From the IMG/VR virus record IMGVR_UViG_3300042556_001537, positions 1-36,240 of that record: a DNA stretch of 36,240 nucleotides, one strand, 5' to 3'. The notes below the pieces were generated by a model. The model worked only from the letters and a program-made list of their open reading frames with translations, did no database searches and was not told the origin of the DNA. The position numbers were made by a program, and so were the translations under genes. The DNA is from a virus. Below, piece by piece: positions 16,766-22,317 of this stretch. Numbering within the stretch: the first letter of the stretch is position 1; each line of letters opens with the position of its first letter.

Positions 16766-17041
16766 ATGAAAACACTAGCGGCCTTGGCCGTCTGCTTTGC
16801 CATGCCTGCCTTCGCGGATGCCAAATGCGGCGGATATGCTGATATGGCGGCGGCGCTGTCCAAAGAGTTTGGCGAGGCGCAGCGGTTTGTCGGGGTGGAC
16901 AGCCGGGGGCTTGTCACCGTCCTGTTTTTCAATGCCGAAACATCAAGCTGGACGGCGCTTATCGTCGCGCCGGACGGGCGGGCCTGCATGGTTGCGGCGG
17001 GCGTGAACGGCGAGTTTGTTGCGCCCGGAAGCCCTGCATGA
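16766..17041 (+). CDS. small exported protein (91 aa)
   Basis: Preceded by GGAAAGGATG with a good ribosome site. The N-terminus MKTLAALAVCFAMPAFADA is a cleavable signal peptide (cut after ADA), leaving a ~70-residue periplasmic protein with two cysteines (in KCGGYAD and RACMVA) that could form a disulfide. It overlaps the next start (ATGA). Common at the end of Rhodobacter-phage lysis cassettes; function unknown. Confidence 0.7.
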   Translation: MKTLAALAVCFAMPAFADAKCGGYADMAAALSKEFGEAQRFVGVDSRGLVTVLFFNAETSSWTALIVAPDGRACMVAAGVNGEFVAPGSPA

Positions 17042-18123
17042 AGACGCCAGAACACGAAAAGGCCCGCCGCTTGGAAACCATTAAACGGCACCTCGGCGAA
17101 GGCGGGTCTATCGCGTCTGCGGCCCGTGAATTGGGATGCAGGCCGGGGACATTGAGCGAGTGGACGCGCAGTTCGCAGGGTGTCAGCAACAGCCGGGACT
17201 TGGCCGTACCGAGGGTCAGCCCCGTTGTTAAACTAGAGGAAGTGGGCTATCAGACAGACCGGCCCGAGCGCACGCCTGCGGACGCTTGGAACGCCCATTC
17301 TGATGCTTTTGAACGGGCCATATCGGAGACGTTAAAATGCCAGTGGCGACCGATTCACCGCCCGAAAGGGCCGTTCGTCATCTTCCATGCCACAGACGAA
17401 CACCTAGACGCGGACGCCTGCCCGCTGCGCCTGATCGAAGCAGACGTTGCCGCCGCGCATAACCTGAATGCCATTATGGTTCACAGCGGCGATCTGCTGA
17501 ATAACTGGCCGATGGGCGGCAAACTGGCAAAGCAATGGGCGGACCAATCCTGCACGAAATCGGACGCGCTTTTGCGGGCGCAGCATTTTATCAGCATCTT
17601 CGATCCCGACGTTTGGACGGACGGCAACCATGACGAAATGAATGAATATCTGGTTGCGCTGTTCAAAGAGTGGTTGCCCGCCAAGACGCTGACCGACTAT
17701 TGGGCGGTGAACTTTGAAGTCATTACGCCCGGTGGCCGTCCAATCCGGGTGAAGGCTTCGCATAAGTTTGAAAAAGGGTCGTCGTGGTTCCACCCACATC
17801 ACGGGATGATCCGCGAACTGCTAGAGGCGGAGGCGGCGGACCTTTATATGGAAGGCCACCACCACGTTGCGGGTGTGATGTATCGCGTTTTGCCCGAGCG
17901 GCGGATTGCGGCAACGGCGGTAGCATCGGCTGGATACAAGCTGCTGGACAAGTGGGCCACCCGCATCAGCAAGGGCGGCAAGATACCAAAGATTAAGGGC
18001 CGCGCGCATTGGATTGTCGGCGACCCTTACGCTGATGAAGACCAAACCGCTTGCGTGGCGTTTGACTGCCCGAGGCAGGCGGAAGCGTATTTCAACGGGC
18101 TACAGAACTTGCGCGCGGCGTGA
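17038..18123 (+). CDS. metallophosphoesterase with N-terminal helix-turn-helix
   Basis: 361 aa. Residues about 1-45 form a HTH of the transposase/resolvase type (SIASAARELGCRPGTLSEW). Residues 112-345 carry the calcineurin-like metal site in order: DEH (D120, H122), GDLLNN (D152, N155), GNHDE (N197, H198), H242, and EGHHH (H274, H276). All metal-binding residues are present, so it should be an active phosphoesterase on nucleotides or nucleic acid. It is the last gene of the rightward late operon and faces the next, leftward operon. Confidence 0.75.
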   Translation: MKTPEHEKARRLETIKRHLGEGGSIASAARELGCRPGTLSEWTRSSQGVSNSRDLAVPRVSPVVKLEEVGYQTDRPERTPADAWNAHSDAFERAISETLKCQWRPIHRPKGPFVIFHATDEHLDADACPLRLIEADVAAAHNLNAIMVHSGDLLNNWPMGGKLAKQWADQSCTKSDALLRAQHFISIFDPDVWTDGNHDEMNEYLVALFKEWLPAKTLTDYWAVNFEVITPGGRPIRVKASHKFEKGSSWFHPHHGMIRELLEAEAADLYMEGHHHVAGVMYRVLPERRIAATAVASAGYKLLDKWATRISKGGKIPKIKGRAHWIVGDPYADEDQTACVAFDCPRQAEAYFNGLQNLRAA

Positions 18124-18157
18124 TGTGCAGCGCACGAAAGTTTGCAGGCACAGGCGG

Positions 18158-18334
18158 TCATTGCGCTTTCTCCAGCATCATTCTGAGCAACATCTGCACC
18201 GCCGTAGGTGGCTTGTTCACGCCACGCTCTAGGTCGCTGATCGACTGCTTGTGAGCGTAGCCCAGGGCTTCCGCCAATTCCGCCTGCGTCATACCCAAAC
18301 GCAGGCGGGCGGCTTTGATTTCAGCGGGGGTCAT
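18158..18334 (-). CDS. small XRE-type HTH regulator (58 aa), Aca-like position
   Basis: Read leftward from ATG at 18334 (MTPAEIKAARLRLGMTQAEL). The HTH is complete: TQAELAEALGYAHKQSISDLERG with recognition helix KQSISDLERG, then a short C-terminal helix. It is the last gene of a four-gene leftward operon whose promoter contains a palindrome (19094-19108), so it probably represses its own operon. This is the layout of anti-CRISPR-associated (Aca) regulators, though ordinary small phage regulators look the same. It overlaps the upstream gene by 14 bases. Confidence 0.75.
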   Translation of the reverse strand: MTPAEIKAARLRLGMTQAELAEALGYAHKQSISDLERGVNKPPTAVQMLLRMMLEKAQ

Positions 18335-18530
18335 GACGGGGCCTGCGCGCTGCGGCGGTGATTGCGGCCTTCTTGGCCCCCGAAAAGGAATATTGAACGC
18401 CGTTGATGGTCGCGCCACCCTCATAAAGGACAGTCCAGAACCATCTGCCGTAGTCATCCCGATCAATGCACGCAGAAGCCGCGCCTTCTTCGCCGCGATA
18501 CACGCCGCTTGCAATTCGCATGAAGGTCAT
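18321..18530 (-). CDS. small unknown protein (69 aa) in the leftward mini-operon
   Basis: ATG at 18530 shares its A with the TGA of the upstream gene. The product is aromatic and beta-like (SGVYRGEEGAAS, DYGRWFWTVLYEGGATINGVQYSFSGAKKAA), with a Gly/Lys-rich end. No known motif is seen. Small size, presence upstream of an HTH gene and isolation from core phage functions make it a candidate anti-defence protein. Confidence 0.65.
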   Translation of the reverse strand: MTFMRIASGVYRGEEGAASACIDRDDYGRWFWTVLYEGGATINGVQYSFSGAKKAAITAAARRPRHDPR

Positions 18531-18826
18531 CACGCCACCTTTTCCGTTGGCGCGACAGGAACCTCAATCCATTCGTGATAGGTCTCGCCGTTGCTGGCGA
18601 CGACCGAAAAGCCGGATTGGATGCAGACTTGCGGCGCGGGCCGATGGTCATAGGTCAACGGCTGGAATCCCTTTCTCCGGACCTTGATCTTCGCGGCGTC
18701 TATGCTGCTGGACTCCCCGGCGTATTCGGCAATCCCCACTTCATAGTTCATTGCCAGCACCGGCAGGCTGATAATCTCGCCGCGAACAATGCGGCCATCG
18801 GCAGTGGGGAAGTATTTGGCTGTCAT
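18530..18826 (-). CDS. small unknown protein (98 aa) in the leftward mini-operon
   Basis: ATG at 18826 with GGAGGAAA five to eight bases upstream. The sequence is mostly beta (RIVRGEIISLPVLAMNYEVGIAEYAG, then KIKVRRKGFQPLTY) with an acidic, Pro-rich end. No signal peptide or membrane helix. I do not recognise a family. It ends one base inside the start of the next gene, so the two are coupled. Confidence 0.65.
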   Translation of the reverse strand: MTAKYFPTADGRIVRGEIISLPVLAMNYEVGIAEYAGESSSIDAAKIKVRRKGFQPLTYDHRPAPQVCIQSGFSVVASNGETYHEWIEVPVAPTEKVA

Positions 18827-18851
18827 GTCGTTTCCTCCTTCATTGATGTGT

Positions 18852-18865
18852 GCGCCCGAAGGCGC
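18852..18865 (-). other. UUCG-type hairpin in the mini-operon leader
   Basis: On the leftward transcript GCGCC-UUCG-GGCGC forms a 5-bp stem with the very stable C(UUCG)G tetraloop, between the 57-aa and 98-aa genes. No U-run follows, so it is not a terminator; it may stabilise the downstream message. Confidence 0.5.
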
Positions 18866-18871
18866 AGGGGG

Positions 18872-19045
18872 TTAGGCGGCCACCCACACGTTGCGGCGGT
18901 TGCCGCCAAGCGTGAACCGCTCATCCATCTTCACCTTGCCTTCGTCGCGCAGAGCCTTGCCAGCGTCCCAGTAGATTTCAGCGGTGAACCATCCCCGCGA
19001 AGCAACCGCACCCAGAATTTTCGCTTTCTTCTGTTCAATGGTCAT
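18872..19045 (-). CDS. small winged-helix-like protein (57 aa), first gene of the mini-operon
   Basis: ATG at 19045, with GGGAGAGACGGAA before it. The sequence (MTIEQKKAKILGAVASRGWF, then EIYWDAGKALRDEGKVKMDERFTLGG and a Trp-Val end) resembles a small winged helix: three helices followed by a beta wing. Such domains may bind DNA or mimic it. It lies directly behind the strong promoter at 19090-19117. Confidence 0.65.
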   Translation of the reverse strand: MTIEQKKAKILGAVASRGWFTAEIYWDAGKALRDEGKVKMDERFTLGGNRRNVWVAA

Positions 19046-19089
19046 TTCCGTCTCTCCCGTTGTGGGCGTCTGCCCGTTTCCATACCCCT

Positions 19090-19117
19090 AATATAAGCGC
19101 CCCGCTTACAATGTCAA
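19090..19117 (-). promoter_or_regulatory. leftward promoter with palindromic operator
   Basis: On the minus strand a consensus -35 TTGACA (19117-19112), a 16-base spacer, and -10 TATATT (19095-19090). A perfect 15-base palindrome TAAGCG-CCC-CGCTTA (19094-19108) fills the spacer and touches the -10. It drives the four-gene operon ending in the HTH gene and is the obvious binding site for that protein. Confidence 0.75.
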
Positions 19118-19128
19118 CAGGCAATCGC

Positions 19129-19296
19129 ATGAAATTCGCAATCCTCCGCGGCCTCACGCTGCACATCTTTGATAACGGGCAGGAGGTGGCCGTAGTGCCG
19201 CTTACAGACAGGGCGGCATTGGGGCTGGCGTCTGAGCTGATCGGGGCCACGCTGCGGGCTACGCAGGACGGGCGCAACGTGATCCGGGGGGTGTGA
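19129..19296 (+). CDS. small unknown phage protein (55 aa), divergent to the mini-operon
   Basis: ATG at 19129 (an in-frame ATG at 19111 is possible but lies in the leftward promoter). The product has a beta start (MKFAILRGLTLHIFDNGQEV) and an amphipathic helix (AALGLASELIGATLRATQDG). No motif recognised. It reads toward the attP-like region, so it ends just before the first GCGTTCAAA site. Confidence 0.55.
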   Translation: MKFAILRGLTLHIFDNGQEVAVVPLTDRAALGLASELIGATLRATQDGRNVIRGV

Positions 19297-19297
19297 G

Positions 19298-19493
19298 GCG
19301 TTCAAACTTTCCCGATACGTTCCCCTTTTGTCGGGGCTGTTAGCTTTGAACGCGGCGCGGTCTTTGTCATTGATATTGCGGGGAAAAGTGGCTTTCGTAT
19401 AGACGGATTTGCAATCCGCTGCGTAACCTCTCCGCCAACCCGCCTTTCAATGACTTAGCTACCGCGTTCAAAAAAATAACGCAAGCGTTCAAA
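19298..19493. other. probable attP: tRNA-Cys-like core with four GCGTTCAAA arm sites
   Basis: The 9-mer GCGTTCAAA occurs at 19298-19306, 19464-19472 and 19485-19493, and inverted at 19345-19353. Two copies lie on each side of a tRNA-Cys-like sequence (19398-19444). Phage attP sites recognised by tyrosine integrases have this design: a core equal to part of a host tRNA gene with short arm-type sites on both sides. The integrase gene lies 1.4 kb to the right. The 9-mer is expected about 0.0015 times in this length on both strands. Confidence 0.6.
19398..19444 (-). other. tRNA-Cys-like sequence lacking a normal T-arm
   Basis: On the minus strand, acceptor 5' half GGCGGGT (19444-19438), D-arm GCGGAGAGGTTACGC with the conserved GG (19435-19421), and anticodon arm with loop TTGCAAA and anticodon GCA (19412-19410) are all canonical for a Rhodobacteraceae tRNA-Cys. 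The following T-arm (CGAAAGCCACTTTTC) has no TTC loop, and there is no ACCCGCC or CCA. So it is not a working tRNA. Partial tRNA identity is typical of attP; a structured RNA is the alternative. Confidence 0.65.
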
Positions 19494-19520
19494 GAATCAC
19501 GGTTCGGACGCGGTTTGTTC
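19490..19520. repeat. 31-bp direct repeat, left copy
   Basis: Begins CAAAGAATCACGGTTCGG and matches the right copy (20575-20605) at 30 of 31 bases. On the minus strand it encodes the tail end QTASEP-stop, equivalent to the C-terminus of the HNH gene. Confidence 0.85.
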
Positions 19521-19646
19521 CAAGCGACGCTTGACGAATCTTGTCGAGTGACCTATCTTTCCAATGCGACCCTTGCTTGGTGTGCGTGCCCCTGGGCACT
19601 TCAACTGAAAGCCAAGATCGCCGGATTGGCGGGTCGCACACTTCCC

Positions 19647-19910
19647 CTAGTAGTGGAAAGTGGAGCCGTGAATCGTGGCGTATACACGATCTCTGATGAC
19701 CTGCGGATCAGTTGTCGCGTGAAAGCACTCCCCAACAGGAGATCGCTCCCAAACCATCTGCCTTCTAAGCTCCGCGAGGGCTTGCGCAATGGATAAGTCC
19801 GTCAGGGTTACTGTGCAAACGATGAAGTACTTGCTGATGTTTGGACCGTTTCGGAACGTGAAGCACCCAGCTTCATCCGCGAAGATGTATTTGTCTACCA
19901 ACCATCCCAC
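19647..19910 (-). pseudogene. truncated DUF3800 gene (N-terminal part only)
   Basis: Read leftward, starting with GTG at 19910 or the TTG shortly after. The segment YIFADEAG-CFTF, KYFIVCTVTLTD, ALAELRRQMVWE and CFHATTDPQVIRDRVYATI follows the N-terminal part of DUF3800 proteins, which carry an RNase-H-like DEAG/DESG motif and usually run to over 200 aa. Here a stop comes after about 87 residues (HGSTFHY) and I find no continuation in other frames. A broken gene of a family linked to mobile elements and defence islands. Confidence 0.6.
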
Positions 19911-19921
19911 CTGGAGTTAAC

Positions 19922-20074
19922 ATGTCAGAAGCCGAACATATCAAGCAGGGAGAGAAATTCAAAGAGGTCGCCCGCGACCTTTGCGCGGACGAATCCGACG
20001 ACGCCCTTGACCGGATCATGGTCAAGCTGGACCTGAAGAAGAAGCCGGAGGCAGAAGTGCCCGCCAAGAAATGA
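19922..20074 (+). CDS. small charged protein (50 aa)
   Basis: ATG at 19922 with GGAG just upstream. Strongly charged and helical: MSEAEHIKQGEKFKEVARDL, then ESDDALDRIMVKLDLKKKPEAE. Small proteins of this type occur in many alphaproteobacterial phages; function unknown. It starts 11 bases from the divergent DUF3800 fragment and its stop is followed immediately by a pair of palindromes. Confidence 0.6.
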   Translation: MSEAEHIKQGEKFKEVARDLCADESDDALDRIMVKLDLKKKPEAEVPAKK

Positions 20075-20113
20075 GGTATTGATATACCCCAAATCGTGTG
20101 GTATTTAGATACC
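20075..20113. promoter_or_regulatory. two GGTAT-N4-ATACC palindromes
   Basis: GGTAT-TGAT-ATACC (20075-20088) and GGTAT-TTAG-ATACC (20100-20113) are identical in their arms, and their centres are 25 bp apart. This looks like a pair of operator sites on the same helix face region. No gene start is close to them, except that they lie between the 50-aa gene's end and the end of the WYL gene. Confidence 0.5.
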
Positions 20114-20203
20114 CCATGAGGATACAGTTTCCGCACAGGCACTATTCCGACTGCGCCATCAACTCAGGACCGGCGCGCTGGCCTATGCCGTGCGACTGCT
20201 ACG

Positions 20204-20491
20204 TCAGAGTCGGCAGACCACCCGATCAATCGTTTTATCCCATCGGCTGTAGCCCGGTCTCGGTCCCGCAAAGGTATGCTGACCTGTGGAGAGCGCGGTT
20301 AGTTTGGAAATATGAAAATCGCGAAACCCTTGCCCGCTTTCTCCTGACAGTTGCCACGCACTCAGGGTTAAATCCCCGTCGCCGTCATAGCCAAGCAAAT
20401 GCGGTTCGACCACGCGATGAGTACCCTTATACGTGAAGGTCAGCGTTCTTCGGTCGGCTATAGCTTGGCAGATCAACCCGTTCGCAAGCAT
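20204..20491 (-). CDS. mini WYL-domain protein (95 aa)
   Basis: ATG at 20491 preceded by GAGGG. It reads as an isolated WYL domain: ICQAIADRRTLTFTYKG, HRVVEPHLLGYDGDGDLTL, then SAWQLSG, FRDFHISKLTALS and GPRPGYSRWDKTI. There is no HTH, so it is not a classical WYL transcription factor but a small ligand-binding or adaptor protein. It may sense nucleic acid or nucleotides as WYL domains do. It is in the repeat-bounded segment next to a broken DUF3800 gene. Confidence 0.65.
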   Translation of the reverse strand: MLANGLICQAIADRRTLTFTYKGTHRVVEPHLLGYDGDGDLTLSAWQLSGESGQGFRDFHISKLTALSTGQHTFAGPRPGYSRWDKTIDRVVCRL

Positions 20492-20574
20492 AGCCGACCC
20501 TCACACAACATCCTGTGCGGAACGTCTCACGCGCTACCCGATTCGGCAATGGGTACGTCAAGTATAATATCGCC

Positions 20575-20605
20575 CAAAGAATCACGGTTCGGGCGCGGTT
20601 TGTTC
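20575..20605. repeat. 31-bp direct repeat, right copy
   Basis: Contains the last codons and stop of the HNH gene plus six bases beyond. Matches 19490-19520 with one mismatch (19508 A versus 20593 G). The two copies bound a ~1.05 kb segment. Confidence 0.85.
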
Positions 20606-20848
20606 TTCCGCCAGCCGATACACAATATCAAGTCGGTTTGCCTTCGCCTGATTGCAGCGATAGCACATTACCCGTAGGTTCTTCTTCCGGCCACTTCCGC
20701 CGCGCGATTTTGGGATGATGTGGTCAACGGTGGCGCGTAGTCCAGGTGGGCCAGACTTTACCGACCATTGCGGGTGCCACATAATGCGCCCGCATGTAGC
20801 GCAGTCCCTAGCCGCCAGCCTGACAAAGTTTCGCGGGTAAAGGCTCAC
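20582..20848 (-). CDS. HNH endonuclease-type protein (88 aa)
   Basis: GTG start in a GTGA overlap with the integrase stop. Layout: C16-x2-C19, then VDHIIPKSRGG (D42, H43), N57, and CYRCNQAK (C62, C65), a full HNH motif with two CxxC zinc knuckles. Compact HNH proteins of this kind cut or nick DNA during phage packaging or act as homing-like nucleases; here it is coupled to the integrase gene and ends at the 31-bp repeat. Role in integration or packaging is unproved. Confidence 0.8.
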   Translation of the reverse strand: MSLYPRNFVRLAARDCATCGRIMWHPQWSVKSGPPGLRATVDHIIPKSRGGSGRKKNLRVMCYRCNQAKANRLDIVYRLAEEQTAPEP

Positions 20849-21858
20849 TTCCGCTTCCCTCTCGCACTACGCGCCAGCATGATTTGCCGCGCTTCCCCGG
20901 CGTACTTCGCCACCATTTCCTTAGTCCGATGCCCGCTGTAGCTGCAAATCTCGTCGTCGGTGCAGCCTGCCCAGGCCAATTCCATCACGCCGCGATACCG
21001 CAGGGCGTGCAAGTCATATTCCAGAAGCCCCAGCCGCTTGCGTTCGGCCAGCATCAGCTCCGACATGCGCCGATAGGTCAGGGGAAGGCCCCGCACGCTT
21101 GTCAGGATTGACCGGGCCGGGTGCGGATTGAGCCGCGCCTTCTCGGCGTCCATCGCCATGCGCAACGCCTCAGTGCAGGGGATGACCAGCTTCACGCCGG
21201 TCTTGCTCTGCCGCAGTGCAATGGTGTCCCCGTCATAATCCCCCCACTTGAACCGGGTCCAATCGTCGGGCCGCTGTACCGTGCCAATGCCAACCTCAAA
21301 GATCAGGCGCGGCATACCACATGACTGCGCCCGCATTGTGGCAACGGCCTCGTCGGTCCACGGCACATGCGCCCGCTTGCGGTCGTCCGGCGTTGCCAGA
21401 AGGCTTACACCTTTGGCCGGGTTATCGTCGCGCCAGCCTATATCAAGCGCGCGGTCGAACAGCACGTTCAACACCTGGACAATGTAGTTGGCAAACCGCG
21501 TGCGGTCGGCATTCTCGGCCTGCGCGCGTATCACGTCTTTCCGCCGCATACCGGCCACGGGCAGCGGCCCCAGCACGTCCACAACCCAATCCAGCACCTT
21601 GCCATAGTCCGCCTGCGTCCGGGGTTTCAGCTTTTCCCATTGCGGCGATGTCCTGTAATCCGCGACCAGAGCGGTGAACGAGGTTGCCGTGGGCTTTGGC
21701 TTCACCCCGTTCAGCAGCTTGGCATAGGCCAGCGCGAAGGCGGGGGTTCCCGGCGCTTCCTTCATCAGCACCGACACGCCGTTGCGGCGGAACTCGATGT
21801 ATCGGCGCGGCCCGCGTTTCAGCAGGTAGCAGTACGCGGGAAGGTCACGCCGGGTCAT
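20845..21858 (-). CDS. int: tyrosine integrase
   Basis: 337 aa, last-but-one gene of the long leftward operon. Residues about 58-150 form the SAM-like core-binding domain (SFTALVADYRTSPQW). The catalytic set is present: R196 (in TVQRPDDW), K219 (SKTG), H284-x-x-R287 (HALRYRG), H310 (GHRT) and Y319 (KYAGE). The first arginine context is unusual (QRPDD in place of the QR-x-G form) but keeps R. The start at 21858 overlaps the stop of a tiny upstream reading frame. It should recombine the attP-like site at 19.3-19.5 kb with a host site. Confidence 0.9.
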   Translation of the reverse strand: MTRRDLPAYCYLLKRGPRRYIEFRRNGVSVLMKEAPGTPAFALAYAKLLNGVKPKPTATSFTALVADYRTSPQWEKLKPRTQADYGKVLDWVVDVLGPLPVAGMRRKDVIRAQAENADRTRFANYIVQVLNVLFDRALDIGWRDDNPAKGVSLLATPDDRKRAHVPWTDEAVATMRAQSCGMPRLIFEVGIGTVQRPDDWTRFKWGDYDGDTIALRQSKTGVKLVIPCTEALRMAMDAEKARLNPHPARSILTSVRGLPLTYRRMSELMLAERKRLGLLEYDLHALRYRGVMELAWAGCTDDEICSYSGHRTKEMVAKYAGEARQIMLARSARGKRK

Positions 21859-21890
21859 TGGTAGGTGTGCCGGTCAGTGAAGCCATTCAT
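21855..21890 (-). CDS. possible 11-residue leader peptide before int
   Basis: ATG at 21890 with GAGGATGAAAAG before it, encoding MNGFTDRHTYQ and ending in an ATGA overlap with int. The same 18-base start context occurs before the gene starting at 22101. It could couple integrase translation to upstream translation. Confidence 0.3.
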   Translation of the reverse strand: MNGFTDRHTYQ

Positions 21891-21900
21891 CTTTTCATCC

Positions 21901-22101
21901 TCACGCTTCATCTGGCGGCTCGGGCGTGTCCATCCAATGCGTGAAGTACCCGCCCCCCAGACTTCCGTGATGGTTTGCGTCGGTCCACCCTTCGACACCG
22001 CAACAGACATCCCAAATGGCATCCGGGTAGCGCCCGCCTTCTGGACACCATAGATCAATTATCCGGTCCTTCGGCGCTGTTTCAATCGGTTGCCACGTCA
22101 T
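21901..22101 (-). CDS. DUF551-like small protein (66 aa)
   Basis: Begins MTWQPIETAPKDRIIDLWCPEGG and continues with GYFTHWMDTPEPP. The PIETAP opening and aspartate/tryptophan-rich end are typical of DUF551 proteins found in phage early regions. Function unknown. A second such gene lies at 25435-25641. Start overlaps the upstream gene by four bases. Confidence 0.75.
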   Translation of the reverse strand: MTWQPIETAPKDRIIDLWCPEGGRYPDAIWDVCCGVEGWTDANHHGSLGGGYFTHWMDTPEPPDEA

Positions 22102-22250
22102 CTTTTCATCCTCACAAGGTCAAAGTCATCTGCCCGCTCTTCGGGCTTTGGCATCACAAGCACGGCGTCGCCTTCCAGCCGGATTGTGACCCCCAGCTTC
22201 GCAGCCATTTCAGCAGCGGCGCGGATAGCGGCGGGCGTGGGGCGGGTCAT
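22098..22250 (-). CDS. small helical protein (50 aa)
   Basis: ATG at 22250; product MTRPTPAAIRAAAEMAAKLG then VTIRLEGDAVLVMPKPEER, a helix followed by a small beta hairpin. Coupled by ATGA to the next gene. A typical tiny early-operon phage protein of unknown role. Confidence 0.65.
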   Translation of the reverse strand: MTRPTPAAIRAAAEMAAKLGVTIRLEGDAVLVMPKPEERADDFDLVRMKR

Positions 22251-22251
22251 G

Positions 22252-22308
22252 TCAGCACCATTTGCCTGATGTCACGAAATTGGTGGCGCTGTATGTGACT
22301 CCCATCAT
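22252..22308 (-). CDS. possible 18-aa peptide
   Basis: ATG at 22308 directly after a perfect AGGAGG ribosome site, giving MMGVTYSATNFVTSGKWC and a stop two bases before the next start. The strong site suggests it is translated, perhaps only to bring ribosomes to the next gene. Confidence 0.3.
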   Translation of the reverse strand: MMGVTYSATNFVTSGKWC

Positions 22309-22317
22309 CCCCGCCTC

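Noticed and set aside
19383-19444. Functional tRNA-Cys gene
   Set aside because: No T-loop motif, no matching 3' acceptor half and no CCA, so it cannot be a working tRNA.
19515-19796. Plus-strand 93-codon frame in the cargo segment
   Set aside because: Overlaps the DUF3800 fragment antisense, lacks a ribosome site and has shadow-like composition.
20098-20436. Plus-strand 112-codon frame
   Set aside because: Antisense to the WYL gene and starts inside the palindrome pair; Arg/His/Pro-rich.
20521-20581. Promoter with TATAAT at 20563-20568
   Set aside because: No acceptable -35 at the right distance on the plus strand and no gene downstream in that direction.
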